DNA of 31,220 bases from Owenweeksia sp964619125 (GTDB lineage Bacteria > Bacteroidota > Bacteroidia > Flavobacteriales > Schleiferiaceae): contig CAZUCA010000039.1 in NCBI GenBank assembly GCA_964619125.1, positions 1 to 31,220 on the forward strand, given 5' to 3'. The notes below the pieces were generated by a model. That model ran no database searches. It had not been told where the DNA came from and saw nothing but the letters and a program-made list of their open reading frames with translations. Both the position numbers and the translations under genes were made by a program. This document shows positions 22,023 to 28,909 of this stretch, piece by piece. Numbering within the stretch: position 1 is the stretch's first letter; each line of letters starts with the position of its first letter.

Positions 22023-22609
22023 TTTGCCAGGAAATCTTGCACCAGCAGTTCGGCTGCTTTCTTGCTTTTCGCCAGGTCATTATTGTCGAGAATAATGTCG
22101 AAGCGGTCAGAGCGTCCTATTTCGCGGCGTGCCTTGGCCAGGCGCTGACGAATCTTGTCTTCACTGTCGGTTTTGCGCTGGCGCAGGCGTTGCTCCAACA
22201 CCTCCATGCTTGGGGGCATTACAAATACTGCCAGGGCCTTGTCGCCATAAAGGCTTTTGAGATTGAGACCACCAATTACGTCCATATCAAAGATGGCTAC
22301 TTTTTCCTCACCCCAGATCCGCTCTATTTCTGAGCGTAAGGTACCATACATGGTGCCACTGTACACCTCTTCCCATTCCAGAAACTCACCATTGAGCACC
22401 TTCTGCTTAAACTTCTCCGGAGAGAGGAAGTAGTAATCGAGGCCTTCCACCTCATTGCCACGGGGTTCACGGCTGGTAGCCGAAATGCTAAAGGCCAGCT
22501 TTGGGTTTTGTGAAAGCAGGTGGCGGACCAGCGTAGTTTTACCGGCCCCGCTGGGGGCTGAGAAGATAATCACCTTACCGGGAGTAGGAGCCTTGGAAGA
22601 ATCTGACAC
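22019..22609 (-). CDS. gmk: Guanylate kinase
   Basis: Gmk phosphorylates GMP to GDP with ATP. The 196 residues contain the P-loop FSAPSGAGKTTLVRHL (16-31), the GMP-binding SATSREPRGNEVEGLDYYFL, EWEEVYSGTMYGT, and FDMDVIGGLNLK. The start is GTG at 22609, with no ATG at a comparable position. A -7 box lies about 25 bases upstream inside a palindrome, so gmk may have its own promoter besides read-through from yicC. The stop overlaps the nadD ATG. Confidence 0.96.
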   Translation of the reverse strand: MSDSSKAPTPGKVIIFSAPSGAGKTTLVRHLLSQNPKLAFSISATSREPRGNEVEGLDYYFLSPEKFKQKVLNGEFLEWEEVYSGTMYGTLRSEIERIWGEEKVAIFDMDVIGGLNLKSLYGDKALAVFVMPPSMEVLEQRLRQRKTDSEDKIRQRLAKARREIGRSDRFDIILDNNDLAKSKKAAELLVQDFLAK

Positions 22610-22621
22610 GATTCAGAAATT

Positions 22622-22670
22622 TAGAATGAGCCGCAAAAATAAGATATGCGGCTCTCACGACCGAATTCTA
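22622..22670 (-). promoter_or_regulatory. Predicted gmk promoter embedded in a palindrome
   Basis: On the minus strand TATTTTTG (22641-22634) is a full -7 match and TTCG (22665-22662) lies 20 bases upstream as a -33 box. The arms GAGCCGC (22628-22634) and GCGGCTC (22648-22654) flank the -7 box exactly. An outer pair, TAGAAT (22622-22627) and ATTCTA (22665-22670), encloses the whole element. It could be a repressor operator, or a hairpin in the yicC read-through transcript. Confidence 0.45.
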
Positions 22671-22677
22671 GACCGCC

Positions 22678-23550
22678 TTATAGGATATTGAGTACCTGTT
22701 CCTTAATTTTTTCCAGCTCATCTTTCATCTCCACCACCAGTTTCTGAATCTCGGCGTGGTTGGCCTTAGAGCCCAGGGTGTTGATCTCACGGCCCATTTC
22801 CTGGCTGATAAATCCCAGTTTCTTGCCGATAGGCCCACCCTGGTTCATCAGCTTCTCAAAGTAATCAAGATGACTGCGCAGGCGCACCTTTTCTTCAGTA
22901 ACATCGAGTTTTTCGAGGTAGTAGATCAGCTCCTGCTCAAAGCGGTTTTCGTCCACACCTTTTTCTTTCAGTTCATTGAGGCCGCGCTGTAAACGCTCTC
23001 GTACCCGGTCAACCCTCTCCTTTTCATAGGGCGCAATTCCCTCAAGGCCGTCACGGATATTGCTAATGCGAAACTGCAAATCATGGCGCAACTTATCGCC
23101 CTCATCTGCCCTGAAGTCGTTGAGCTTTTGCACAGCCTCATGCAGGGTGCCCTCAATCTGCTTCCATTCTTCCGGGTCCACCTCGTCTTCAGCAGACATG
23201 GTTACATCAGGCAGACGCATAACGGCCGATAAAATATCGCCCTGCACCTCAACTTCTTTCATTATGGACTTCATCTGCAGCACATAAGAACCAATAAGGG
23301 GGGCATTAAGCTTGGGCGCTTTTTCGGCCCCGGTAACTTCGCAGTAAAAGTTGAGATCAATTTTTCCACGGCTGCAATCCTCGGCCAGCTTCTGGCGAAT
23401 TACGGGCTCCTTCTCTTTAAACAACTGCGGTAGCCGCACGTTGAGATCAATCTGCTTACTGTTGAGGCTTTTCACCTCGATGGTAATTTTTTTTGCGGGA
23501 AGTTGAAGGATGGCTTTTCCAAAGCCGGTCATTGAGTATAAGTGCGCCAT
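22678..23550 (-). CDS. YicC/YloC-family endoribonuclease
   Basis: The 290-residue protein has the YicC N-terminus (YSMTGFGKA, then VEVKSLNSKQIDLNVRLP) and the DUF1732 C-terminus (FISQEMGREINTLGSKANHA, then EMKDELEKIKEQVLNIL). E. coli YicC acts as an endoribonuclease in small-RNA turnover, and the conserved acidic and histidine-bearing C-terminal helix is kept. Length is normal. It heads the yicC-gmk-nadD group, an order common in Bacteroidota and Firmicutes, and is preceded by the EamA gene on the same strand with a gap of 12 bases. Confidence 0.93.
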   Translation of the reverse strand: MAHLYSMTGFGKAILQLPAKKITIEVKSLNSKQIDLNVRLPQLFKEKEPVIRQKLAEDCSRGKIDLNFYCEVTGAEKAPKLNAPLIGSYVLQMKSIMKEVEVQGDILSAVMRLPDVTMSAEDEVDPEEWKQIEGTLHEAVQKLNDFRADEGDKLRHDLQFRISNIRDGLEGIAPYEKERVDRVRERLQRGLNELKEKGVDENRFEQELIYYLEKLDVTEEKVRLRSHLDYFEKLMNQGGPIGKKLGFISQEMGREINTLGSKANHAEIQKLVVEMKDELEKIKEQVLNIL

Positions 23551-23562
23551 AGGCAGGGTCGT

Positions 23563-24453
23563 CTATTTTCTTTTAAAGAAGGATACGAAATAAACCCCCA
23601 AAAATATCAGAATTGCCGAGATAACAAGGCTTAGCGTGATTTTATCTTTACCGAGGGCAATTGCCGCCAGGGCCGCCGTTACCGGTTGCAGATAAATATA
23701 GAAGCTCACGGTGGTGCTGCTTAGCGTCTTTAGCGCGAATACATTGAGCAGGTAAGCCAGGTAAGTGGTAGCTATTACCACAAAGGTCATTTTGGCGATG
23801 GCATGCCCCGGAAGGTTCTGCCACTGCACCGATGTGAATTGGTTGAAGCCAAATAGCAGGACAATAAGTAGGCCGTAGGTAAACACCCAGCGGATAACCG
23901 TAATAGGGGCGTACTTCTGCATCAGTGGCTTCACCAGCACCAGGTACACCCCATAGGAGGCCGCATTGAGAAAGACCAGCAAATTGCCCAGGCTGGTGTC
24001 AGAGTTAAAAATGTTTACCTGTTCACCCCCCCGGGTTATCAGAAACACTGCGCCTGACAGCCCGAAGACAATCCCCAGTATACGGGCCCAACGTATGCGC
24101 TCCTGCAAAATGAGGGCTGACAACAGCAGGACCAATATCGGGTTGGTGGTCATCATCACTGCGGCATTGATAGGGGTGGTGATATTGAGGCCTTCAAAAA
24201 ACATTATCTGATTAGCCGCTACCCCAAACACCCCACAGAGTGCCAGGCGGGCATGGTCCGCCCGGGCCACCTTTTCCCACCGCATTAACCTGGCCGTAAG
24301 CCAGAACAGGGCTACTGCACCAATAGCCCGTAGCAGAATAAAACCTCGCGGCTCTATGAAGTGGGGCATTACATCCTTGGCGATCAAATAATTGAGGCCG
24401 TAGATAATAGCCACAGAAAACAAGGCCAGGTGAGCCTGCAGTTTTGATGACAT
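23563..24453 (-). CDS. EamA-family (DMT) transporter
   Basis: The 296-residue inner-membrane protein has ten hydrophobic segments arranged as two EamA repeats, each of five helices: AHLALFSVAIIYGLNYLIAK opens the first and LLVFLNAASYGVYLVLVKPL the second. Conserved pieces include NAAVMMTTNPILVLLLSALI at the end of repeat 1 and PVTAALAAIALG near the end of repeat 2. Members export metabolites or amino acids; the substrate is unknown. ATG 24453 is chosen over an upstream in-frame TTG at 24519 because a full -7 box (TAGCTTTG) lies between them and the extra residues are not family-like. Confidence 0.88.
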   Translation of the reverse strand: MSSKLQAHLALFSVAIIYGLNYLIAKDVMPHFIEPRGFILLRAIGAVALFWLTARLMRWEKVARADHARLALCGVFGVAANQIMFFEGLNITTPINAAVMMTTNPILVLLLSALILQERIRWARILGIVFGLSGAVFLITRGGEQVNIFNSDTSLGNLLVFLNAASYGVYLVLVKPLMQKYAPITVIRWVFTYGLLIVLLFGFNQFTSVQWQNLPGHAIAKMTFVVIATTYLAYLLNVFALKTLSSTTVSFYIYLQPVTAALAAIALGKDKITLSLVISAILIFLGVYFVSFFKRK

Positions 24454-24471
24454 TGCTATAAAATAAGTCCG

Positions 24472-24479
24472 CAAAGCTA
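24472..24479 (-). promoter_or_regulatory. Predicted -7 box of the EamA gene
   Basis: On the minus strand 24479-24472 reads TAGCTTTG, a full match to TAnnTTTG, 18 bases before the ATG at 24453. No clear -33 box is seen. It may drive the EamA-yicC-gmk-nadD group. Confidence 0.45.
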
Positions 24480-24573
24480 CACAAGGAAGTGAGGTCAGCA
24501 GCCCTGGCGCAAGTGACAAACAACCTGAACCAGTATTTTGCCGCCAAATCAGCAGTCAGCCAACAGCGCATGT

Positions 24574-24602
24574 TTTGCGCAACCTGCCTCTTACTACCTT
24601 TG
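24574..24602 (+). promoter_or_regulatory. Promoter of the cystathionine gamma-synthase/lyase gene
   Basis: TTTG at 24574-24577 and TACCTTTG at 24595-24602 are both full matches to the Bacteroidota -33 and -7 boxes, 17 bases apart. The implied transcript starts near 24608, about 24 bases before the ATG. This is the clearest promoter in the window. Confidence 0.65.
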
Positions 24603-24631
24603 TCCTGCTCAAAATTTAAAGCCACTAACAG

Positions 24632-25792
24632 ATGTCAGTGAAGGACCTAAAGTTCAACAGTCTTACCATTCATGGCGGCCAGCAGCCAGACCCGTCAACC
24701 GGTGCCGTAATGACACCTATTTTTCAAACTTCCACCTACGCGCAAATTGCGCCCGGCGAACATAAAGGCTATGAATATTCGCGCAGCAACAACCCCACCC
24801 GCAGAGCCCTGGAGAAAAGCATTGCCACGCTTGAAGGCACTGACTATGGTTTGGCTTTCGGTAGTGGCCTGGCCGCCATTGATGCGGTGATAAAGATGCT
24901 TAAGCCCGGTGATGAAGTTATCTCCACCAATGACCTCTACGGTGGTTCCTACCGCATCTTCAGGCAGATCTTTGAGAAATATGGCATCAAATTTCACTTC
25001 ACCCCTATGGCTGATGCTGACGCAGTACGGCAGCTGGTGAATAAAAACACCAGGCTCATCTGGGTGGAAACCCCCACCAACCCCATGTTAAAAGTGATTG
25101 ACATCGAGGCGATGAGCCAGGTAGCCAGGGAAGCCGGCGCCCTGCTGGCGGTTGACAATACTTTTGCCACTCCCTACCTGCAACGACCCATTGAACTCGG
25201 TGCCGACCTGGTAATGCATTCCGCCACCAAATACCTCGGCGGTCATTCAGATGTGGTGCTGGGATTGTTGGCCATTAAGGATAAGGAGGTCGCCGACAAA
25301 CTGTACTTCATTCAAAAGGCCTCCGGCGCCATTGCCGGCCCTATGGATTCATTCCTGGTGCTGAGAGGCATTAAAACCCTGGCGGTACGTATGCAGCGCC
25401 ATTGTGAAAACGGACGGGAAATTGCGCATTTCCTCCAAGCACACCCCAAGGTAGAACAGGTTTACTGGCCGGGCTTTGAAGGCCAGCAAAACCACGATGT
25501 TGCCAAAAAACAAATGAAGGATTTTGGCGGCATGATTTCCTTTACGGTAAAAGGCAATTCGCTCGAAAACACCCGTAAGGTAGTATCGGCGCTCCAGCTA
25601 ATCACCCTGGCCGAATCATTGGGCGGAGTAGAGTCACTGGTCGGGCACCCTGCCAGCATGACCCATGCCAGCATCCCCATTGAGGAACGCCTGAAAAGTG
25701 GCATCGTGGATTCACTGGTTCGTTTGAGTGTCGGCATTGAGGATATTGAGGACCTCAAGGCAGACCTCGATCAGGCACTGGCACTGGCTTAA
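24632..25792 (+). CDS. Cystathionine gamma-synthase/gamma-lyase (PLP-dependent trans-sulfuration enzyme)
   Basis: The 386-residue enzyme belongs to the Cys/Met metabolism PLP family, which makes or cleaves cystathionine. Visible motifs are TPIFQTSTYAQ, YEYSRSNNPTRRALE (the Tyr and Arg that bind the cofactor phosphate of the neighbouring subunit), FGSGLAAIDAV, VETPTNPMLKV, AVDNTFATPYLQRP, and HSATKYLGGHSDVVLG with the Schiff-base lysine K200. The C-terminus has the substrate-carboxylate region SLGGVESLVGHPASMTH. Sequence alone does not separate synthase from lyase; the homologues I recall in Bacteroidota are named either way. It is monocistronic by its strong promoter and stands 66 bases before the next gene. 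Confidence 0.93.
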   Translation: MSVKDLKFNSLTIHGGQQPDPSTGAVMTPIFQTSTYAQIAPGEHKGYEYSRSNNPTRRALEKSIATLEGTDYGLAFGSGLAAIDAVIKMLKPGDEVISTNDLYGGSYRIFRQIFEKYGIKFHFTPMADADAVRQLVNKNTRLIWVETPTNPMLKVIDIEAMSQVAREAGALLAVDNTFATPYLQRPIELGADLVMHSATKYLGGHSDVVLGLLAIKDKEVADKLYFIQKASGAIAGPMDSFLVLRGIKTLAVRMQRHCENGREIAHFLQAHPKVEQVYWPGFEGQQNHDVAKKQMKDFGGMISFTVKGNSLENTRKVVSALQLITLAESLGGVESLVGHPASMTHASIPIEERLKSGIVDSLVRLSVGIEDIEDLKADLDQALALA

Positions 25793-25858
25793 AAAACACC
25801 TGATGCCGCCTTATACTCCACCTATTCTTTTTAATTTCCACCTTGCAAGTAAGCCATT

Positions 25859-26560
25859 ATGAAGCAGTTTTTTATTACCGGTACCAGCTCGGGAATCGGG
25901 AAGGCCCTCGCAGAAGCCGCCCTCGACAAGGGATATAAAGTGAGTGGCATCAGCCGTCGTAAAACCATTAACCACCCCAATTACCGGCACCTGCCCTATG
26001 ATTTGGCCAGTTATGACAACTACCATCTCATCAACTTCAATGTCAATCACGATGCGGAAGAGGTAGTACTGGTAAACAATGCCGGTTGGTTGGGTGAGGT
26101 AAAACCACTGGCCAAACTCGCACCTGAAAGCATAGAAAGGGCCTTCCAGATCAATACTATTGCCCCTGCTATTCTCTGCCGCATGTTTTTGAGCCAGGTA
26201 CAAAACCAACAGCGCACCGTACTGAACATCTCCTCCGGTGCAGCCAGGTACCCCGTTCCCAGCTGGAGCACCTATTGTGCCAGCAAGGCGGCCATCGATT
26301 TATTTACTGAAGTGCTGGTGAAGGACCACCCCGAGGTAAGAGCCTGGTCAGTAGCGCCGGGTATTGTAGATACTGAAATGCAGGGTGAAATCAGGCAGCA
26401 CGACCAAAGTGACTTTCCAGAGGTAGAGCGCTTCAGGCAGTATAAGGAGAGTGGAGAACTGAGCCCACCGGAAGAAGTGGCTGAAAAACTGCTTAAAATA
26501 ATTGAGAATCCGGCTAAAGCTCCCGATATTGTATTCTCTCTCCGAGACTTGCAGCTTTAA
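25859..26560 (+). CDS. Short-chain dehydrogenase/reductase
   Basis: The 233-residue protein is a classical SDR. It has the cofactor motif TGTSSGIG (7-14) with an R-R pair after the second strand (SRRK, favouring NADPH), NNAG (73-76), the catalytic Ser in NISSGAA (125-126), and Y139-K143 in YCASK. PGIVDTEMQ follows, which fits the sepiapterin-reductase/benzil-reductase-like subgroup. The substrate is unknown. The next gene, a lipoprotein, starts 5 bases after its stop. Confidence 0.9.
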   Translation: MKQFFITGTSSGIGKALAEAALDKGYKVSGISRRKTINHPNYRHLPYDLASYDNYHLINFNVNHDAEEVVLVNNAGWLGEVKPLAKLAPESIERAFQINTIAPAILCRMFLSQVQNQQRTVLNISSGAARYPVPSWSTYCASKAAIDLFTEVLVKDHPEVRAWSVAPGIVDTEMQGEIRQHDQSDFPEVERFRQYKESGELSPPEEVAEKLLKIIENPAKAPDIVFSLRDLQL

Positions 26561-26565
26561 CCACC

Positions 26566-27066
26566 ATGAAAAGATTATTTGCCATTGTCCTTTTGAGTTT
26601 GTGTCTTCTTCCTTCCTGTAAGAAAGATCAGGGTGATGAGGCCCCACCCACTTATGAAGACCGGCTGGAAGGAAGCTGGGATCTGGTGGCGGTAAGTTAC
26701 AGTACTGTAATCCCAAATTTTCAGGATCCCACTCAGGCTGGATTCCCCGTAGCCGGGGATGGCACCGAGGTTAGCGGCAGCTTTGAATTGCGCCGCAATC
26801 CACATGAGGTTGATTTCAACTTTTCCTTCAATGCCAGCGTCATGGGATTTCCCTCCATCCCCGTGCAGCGCTCAGGAAGTGGCAGCTGGACTACCACCAG
26901 TGATGAGAAAATGCTGATCGTAACCACCGACGATGGTGAAAGCTATCAATTTGAGGTGTTGGTGAACGAACCCAAGCAGCAAATTTTCGCTGGTAACTTC
27001 ACCGAAACCTTCAATAATCTCTTCTCATTAGAGGTGGAAACCGAGTTGGAATTTAGCCGTCCTTAA
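26566..27066 (+). CDS. Lipocalin-like lipoprotein
   Basis: The 166-residue protein has a lipoprotein signal ending LLPSC (C18) followed by KKDQGDE, so it should be anchored in the periplasm or outer membrane. The mature part begins RLEGSWDLVAVSY, the opening strand pattern of lipocalin-like domains. Alternating strands follow, with a conserved-looking GSGSWTTTSDEKMLIVTTDDG turn. Binding partners cannot be told. It is probably co-transcribed with the SDR gene 5 bases upstream. Confidence 0.75.
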   Translation: MKRLFAIVLLSLCLLPSCKKDQGDEAPPTYEDRLEGSWDLVAVSYSTVIPNFQDPTQAGFPVAGDGTEVSGSFELRRNPHEVDFNFSFNASVMGFPSIPVQRSGSGSWTTTSDEKMLIVTTDDGESYQFEVLVNEPKQQIFAGNFTETFNNLFSLEVETELEFSRP

Positions 27067-27119
27067 ACTTTTCTTAGCTATCACTGGTTTTGAGCATATA
27101 ATTTAAAACCAATAACACG

Positions 27120-27497
27120 ATGATTAAGAAAGTTTTGACACTGGCCTTTACGGTATTTTTAGGCAGTGCAGCCATGGCTCAAAGTGCTGATGAGCAGGCT
27201 AGTGATATTAACGAAATGGCCGATCGCATTACCGAGATGCTGACGGAACAACTGGCACTTAGCGAAGATCAGCGTGAGGAAGTTTATGAAGCCACCCTTG
27301 AGTTTTACGAGGATATGGCCGAACATGATAATGACACTCGCGGGCAGATTCAAAAAGAGTATGATGAAGAAATGCGCGAGACGCTGAACGATGAGCAATA
27401 TGCCCAATATATGGAAGGTGATGTCCGCAAAAAAATGATGCACAAACAAAAAACCAAGTATCACAATAGTCGCATGCACGATAAAAAGGACATGTAG
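27120..27497 (+). CDS. Periplasmic Spy/CpxP-like helical protein, acidic form
   Basis: The 125-residue protein has a signal peptide (KKVLTLAFTVFLGSAAMAQ) and a mature part of long charged helices. LALSEDQREEVYEATLEFYEDM and TLNDEQYAQYM match the LTxxQ-type repeat of Spy/CpxP-like proteins. The first two thirds of the mature chain are strongly acidic, while the tail is rich in Lys, His and Met (KKMMHKQKTK). Family members act as periplasmic chaperones or stress sensors; that role is inferred. The next gene encodes a related protein, and an intrinsic terminator separates them. Confidence 0.75.
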   Translation: MIKKVLTLAFTVFLGSAAMAQSADEQASDINEMADRITEMLTEQLALSEDQREEVYEATLEFYEDMAEHDNDTRGQIQKEYDEEMRETLNDEQYAQYMEGDVRKKMMHKQKTKYHNSRMHDKKDM

Positions 27498-27518
27498 AGT
27501 CCCTTACCAACCTAAAGA

Positions 27519-27547
27519 AGTCTCACTCCGGTGGGACTTTTTTTTTT
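27519..27547 (+). terminator. Intrinsic terminator after the acidic Spy-like gene
   Basis: AGTCTCAC (27519-27526) pairs fully with GTGGGACT (27531-27538), with one G-U pair, around a TCCG loop, followed by ten T. The second arm begins with GTG at 27531, which is the first codon of the longest frame for the next gene; that start is therefore unlikely. Confidence 0.9.
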
Positions 27548-27602
27548 GCCCCCGGTTAAACCATTGAAGGCCATTGCCATCAAAGCAGGAAAAGAATATA
27601 AA

Positions 27603-27971
27603 ATGAAAAAATTTGTTTTAGTGGCTTTAGTCGCCGCTCTTGCCCTGCCGGCTTTGGCACAGGAAGATCACAGAAAGCAGGTGGCAGCGGCTGAGCATGC
27701 CCGGCAAATGACCGACAAAATGCAGGAGAAGCTCAATCTCAGCGAAGATCAGGTACAAGCGGTGTACAAGTCAAACTTACGTATGGCCGAGGCCATGAAG
27801 GAATTGAAGGAAAGACGCAAGACCCTCCGCGCAGAGCATCATAAAGAACTGGCGGAAATCCTCACCGAAGATCAGTTGCAGCGCTTGCAGCAGATCCACG
27901 ATGAGCGTCGCGGGAGGCGTCGTGAACACCCTTACCACGAAATGCGAAAGAGCGGCGAACAGCGCGATTAA
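27603..27971 (+). CDS. Periplasmic Spy/CpxP-like helical protein, basic form
   Basis: With the ATG at 27603 the protein has 122 residues and a clear signal peptide (KKFVLVALVAALALPALAQ). Upstream in-frame codons lie in a terminator hairpin. The mature helices carry LNLSEDQVQAVYKSN and ILTEDQLQRLQQIHDE, the same LTxxQ-type units as its neighbour at 27120-27497, and the two probably arose by duplication. Unlike that acidic partner, this one is strongly basic (ELKERRKTLRAEHHK, then DERRGRRREHP). Function as a periplasmic chaperone-like protein is inferred. Confidence 0.75.
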   Translation: MKKFVLVALVAALALPALAQEDHRKQVAAAEHARQMTDKMQEKLNLSEDQVQAVYKSNLRMAEAMKELKERRKTLRAEHHKELAEILTEDQLQRLQQIHDERRGRRREHPYHEMRKSGEQRD

Positions 27972-27995
27972 TTTACATTGAAATTCCAATTGCGG

Positions 27996-28025
27996 GCCCG
28001 GGGGCAAATCCCCGGGCTTTTCTTG
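27996..28025 (+). terminator. Intrinsic terminator after the basic Spy-like gene
   Basis: GCCCGGGG (27996-28003) pairs perfectly with CCCCGGGC (28010-28017) around GCAAAT, followed by TTTTCTTGTTTT. This is a very strong hairpin 25 bases after the stop codon. Confidence 0.92.
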
Positions 28026-28036
28026 TTTTAAAGGGG

Positions 28037-28067
28037 TTTCCTTCCCCGTGATAATTCTCTTACTTTG
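28037..28067 (+). promoter_or_regulatory. Possible promoter of the YebC gene
   Basis: TTACTTTG at 28060-28067 is one base off the -7 consensus, with TTTC at 28037-28040 nineteen bases upstream. Downstream, AAAGGAG at 28083-28089, eight bases before the ATG at 28098, is one of the few strong Shine-Dalgarno sequences in the window. Confidence 0.4.
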
Positions 28068-28097
28068 CAGGCTGTTATCCCAAAAGGAGTTTGACCA

Positions 28098-28859
28098 ATG
28101 GCAGGACATAGTAAATGGGCAAACATCAAACACCGCAAAGGGGCCCAGGATAAAAAGCGAGCAAAGATCTTTACCCGCATTTTGAAGGAAATTCATATTG
28201 CGGTAAAAGAGGCCGATAACGCAGATCCAGATACCAACCCCAAACTTCGCCTGGCTATTAATAATGCCAAGGGTGCCAATATTCCCAAAGACACTATTGA
28301 AAGAGCCATAAAAAAGGCCTCAGGTGCCGATTCTGAAAGCTATGAAGAACTTAGCTTTGAAGGTTATCTGCCCCATGGGGTGGCCGTTTTTGTGGAAGCC
28401 AGCACTGACAATCACCAGCGCACAGTTGCCAATGTGCGCTCCATCTTCAACAAAACAGGGGGTAGCCTGGGCACTAATGGTTCGCTGGAGTTTATCTTTG
28501 ACCGCCTGGGAATATTCACCCTCAGCAATGAAAATATGGAGGGCCGCGACCGCGAAGAGTTAGAGTTGGAACTGATTGAGGGCGGTGCGGAAGAAATTGA
28601 AAAGACAGAAGACTTCTGGATACTCACCACCAATTTTGAGGACTTCGGGCCCATGCAGCACAAATTGGAAGAGATGAACCTGGAGGCCCAGAGTGCAGAG
28701 CTGCAGCGCATCCCAAAAACTACCGTCCCGCTGGCGGTGGAGGATGGCAAAAAAATACTGGCTGCCATTGACAAGTTTGAGGAAGATGACGATGTGCAGA
28801 ATGTTTACCACAACCTCGAAATGACGCCGGAACTGGAAGCGGCGCTGGCAGAAGAATAG
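28098..28859 (+). CDS. YebC/PmpR-family (TACO1-like) protein
   Basis: The 253-residue protein has the unmistakable YebC opening AGHSKWANIKHRKGAQDKKRAK, then FTRILKEIHIAVKEA, LRLAINNAKGANIPKDTIERAIKKA, and GYLPHGVAVFVEASTDN with NKTGGSLGTNGSLEFIFD. Members were long annotated as DNA-binding transcription regulators; more recent work ties the family to ribosomes and translation of difficult proline stretches. The length is near the usual 240-250. The acyl-CoA carboxylase gene follows after 50 bases and may be co-transcribed. Confidence 0.96.
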   Translation: MAGHSKWANIKHRKGAQDKKRAKIFTRILKEIHIAVKEADNADPDTNPKLRLAINNAKGANIPKDTIERAIKKASGADSESYEELSFEGYLPHGVAVFVEASTDNHQRTVANVRSIFNKTGGSLGTNGSLEFIFDRLGIFTLSNENMEGRDREELELELIEGGAEEIEKTEDFWILTTNFEDFGPMQHKLEEMNLEAQSAELQRIPKTTVPLAVEDGKKILAAIDKFEEDDDVQNVYHNLEMTPELEAALAEE

Positions 28860-28909
28860 ATACTGAAACCCAAGAGATAAAATTACAACTCAACGATAAA
28901 CCCGTCCTC

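Noticed and set aside
27531..27602. GTG at 27531 as start of the basic Spy-like protein
   Set aside because: It is in a terminator stem and would put 24 extra residues before a perfect signal peptide.
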